Translations under genes and position numbers: made by a program | The notes under the pieces: generated by a model | The model's database searches: none | The model's input: only the letters and a program-made list of their open reading frames with translations | What the model was told of the DNA's origin: nothing | In this document: positions 52,747-53,362 of the stretch, piece by piece | Position numbering within the stretch: position 1 is the stretch's first letter | Layout: every line of letters starts with the position of its first letter | IMG/VR virus record: IMGVR_UViG_3300025430_000033 | Span: 1-53,362 of that record | DNA from: a virus | Strand: one strand, 5' to 3' | DNA length: 53,362 nt

Positions 52747-53362
52747 AGGATTTCTTTTATTAGCACAAAATACTGACGATGTAGATTATATACGTCAAGC
52801 CTATGCATTAGCACTAAGTATTAAATCAACTCAGCGGATTACAACCAATGTTTCATTAGTTACCGATGACAATGTTCCTAAAGAATATATACATGCATTT
52901 GATAAAATTATTCCTATACCGTTCGGGTCTGATACAACTTTATCTAAATACAGAACAGAAAATCGCTGGAAGGTATATTATGCAACTCCCTACGATGAAA
53001 CTATTGTACTAGATACCGATATGCTAGTGTTAGAAGACATTACTAGTTGGTGGAACTATTGTAGCAATTATGATATTAAATTTTGTAATAGTATTCAAAA
53101 TTATAAAATGGAAACTGTAGTTGATACAATACATCGTCGAGCATTTATAAGCAATAATCTTACCAGTCCATATTGTGCATTATATTATTTTAAAAAAAGC
53201 CAATACACTTATGAATTCTTTAAAGTATTAGAATTTGTTGTTAAAAATTGGGAATGGTGTTGGACTAAATTTGCCTCTGAAAATTATCAAAATTGGCTCA
53301 GCATGGATTTAGCTGTTGCTGTAACAATTGAAATAATGTGTGCTCAAGAACAAGTATTAGAT
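52739..53362 (+). CDS. Glycosyltransferase-like protein 2 (partial)
   Basis: An open frame running off the right edge, 208 codons visible. It is paralogous to the preceding gene: SKGFLLLAQNTDDVDYIRQA aligns with the first gene's SSGILIFAQNNSEVDYIKLA. The alignment supports the GTG at 52739 as start, with GGGGG a few bases upstream; an in-frame ATG at 52727 is the alternative. IVLDTDMLVLED (about 98-109) supplies the DxD-type motif. The C-terminus is outside the window. Function is inferred as for its neighbour. Confidence 0.7.
   Translation, partial: MSKGFLLLAQNTDDVDYIRQAYALALSIKSTQRITTNVSLVTDDNVPKEYIHAFDKIIPIPFGSDTTLSKYRTENRWKVYYATPYDETIVLDTDMLVLEDITSWWNYCSNYDIKFCNSIQNYKMETVVDTIHRRAFISNNLTSPYCALYYFKKSQYTYEFFKVLEFVVKNWEWCWTKFASENYQNWLSMDLAVAVTIEIMCAQEQVLD

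Overview
This window is part of the genome of a large, A+T-rich, contractile-tailed phage of the T4 superfamily (a marine or freshwater 'far-T4' type is the best guess). The evidence is a set of T4-type proteins: portal gp20, prohead core gp67, prohead protease gp21, scaffold gp22, late sigma factor gp55, recombination nuclease gp46/gp47, and baseplate proteins gp53, gp5, gp25 and gp6. No rRNA, tRNA, CRISPR, integrase or IS element was recognised. Terminase, major capsid, sheath, tube, neck and replisome genes are not present and presumably lie outside the window. The host cannot be read from the sequence.

Layout. (1) 1-8379, minus strand: head assembly cluster 20 - small ORF - 67 - 21 - 22 (22 runs off the left edge), preceded by a probable 962-residue tape measure protein and a membrane-segment protein whose N-terminus looks like a T4 capsid-targeting leader. 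(2) 8463-9511, plus: gp26-type tail protein whose reading continues in the -1 frame past two overlapping slippery heptamers, resembling the lambda G/GT tail-chaperone frameshift. (3) 9512-9937: G+C-rich, hairpin-rich DNA with no credible gene, between convergent operons. (4) 9938-14258, minus: 55 - 47 - 46 - small protein - GIY-YIG protein, behind a textbook sigma70 promoter (TTGACT-N17-TATAAT). (5) 14340-51477, plus: a roughly 37 kb late tail operon: tube cap/initiator, gp53, gp27-like hub, gp5 spike without lysozyme, gp25, gp6, one giant 5374-residue baseplate/fibre protein, a repeat-rich fibre, a complete S53 (sedolisin) protease, an unknown protein, three paralogous fibres and one more unknown virion-type protein. 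(6) 51551 to the right edge, plus: a small conserved protein and two glycosyltransferase-like paralogs behind a second sigma70-type promoter (TTGACA-N17-TATTAT).

How it works together. Host-type promoters drive the regulatory/recombination operon and the glycosyltransferase module. gp55 would then direct host RNA polymerase to late promoters, and TATAAATA-like boxes precede many of the structural genes. The structural genes build the head (minus strand) and the baseplate and fibres (plus strand).

The most unusual items are the S53 protease inside the tail-fibre operon, the giant mosaic baseplate protein with several carbohydrate-binding-like modules and a locally G+C-rich inserted domain, the candidate -1 frameshift in gene 26, and the structured intergenic region at 9.5-9.9 kb. 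All functional calls come from reading motifs and gene order; no database search was run.
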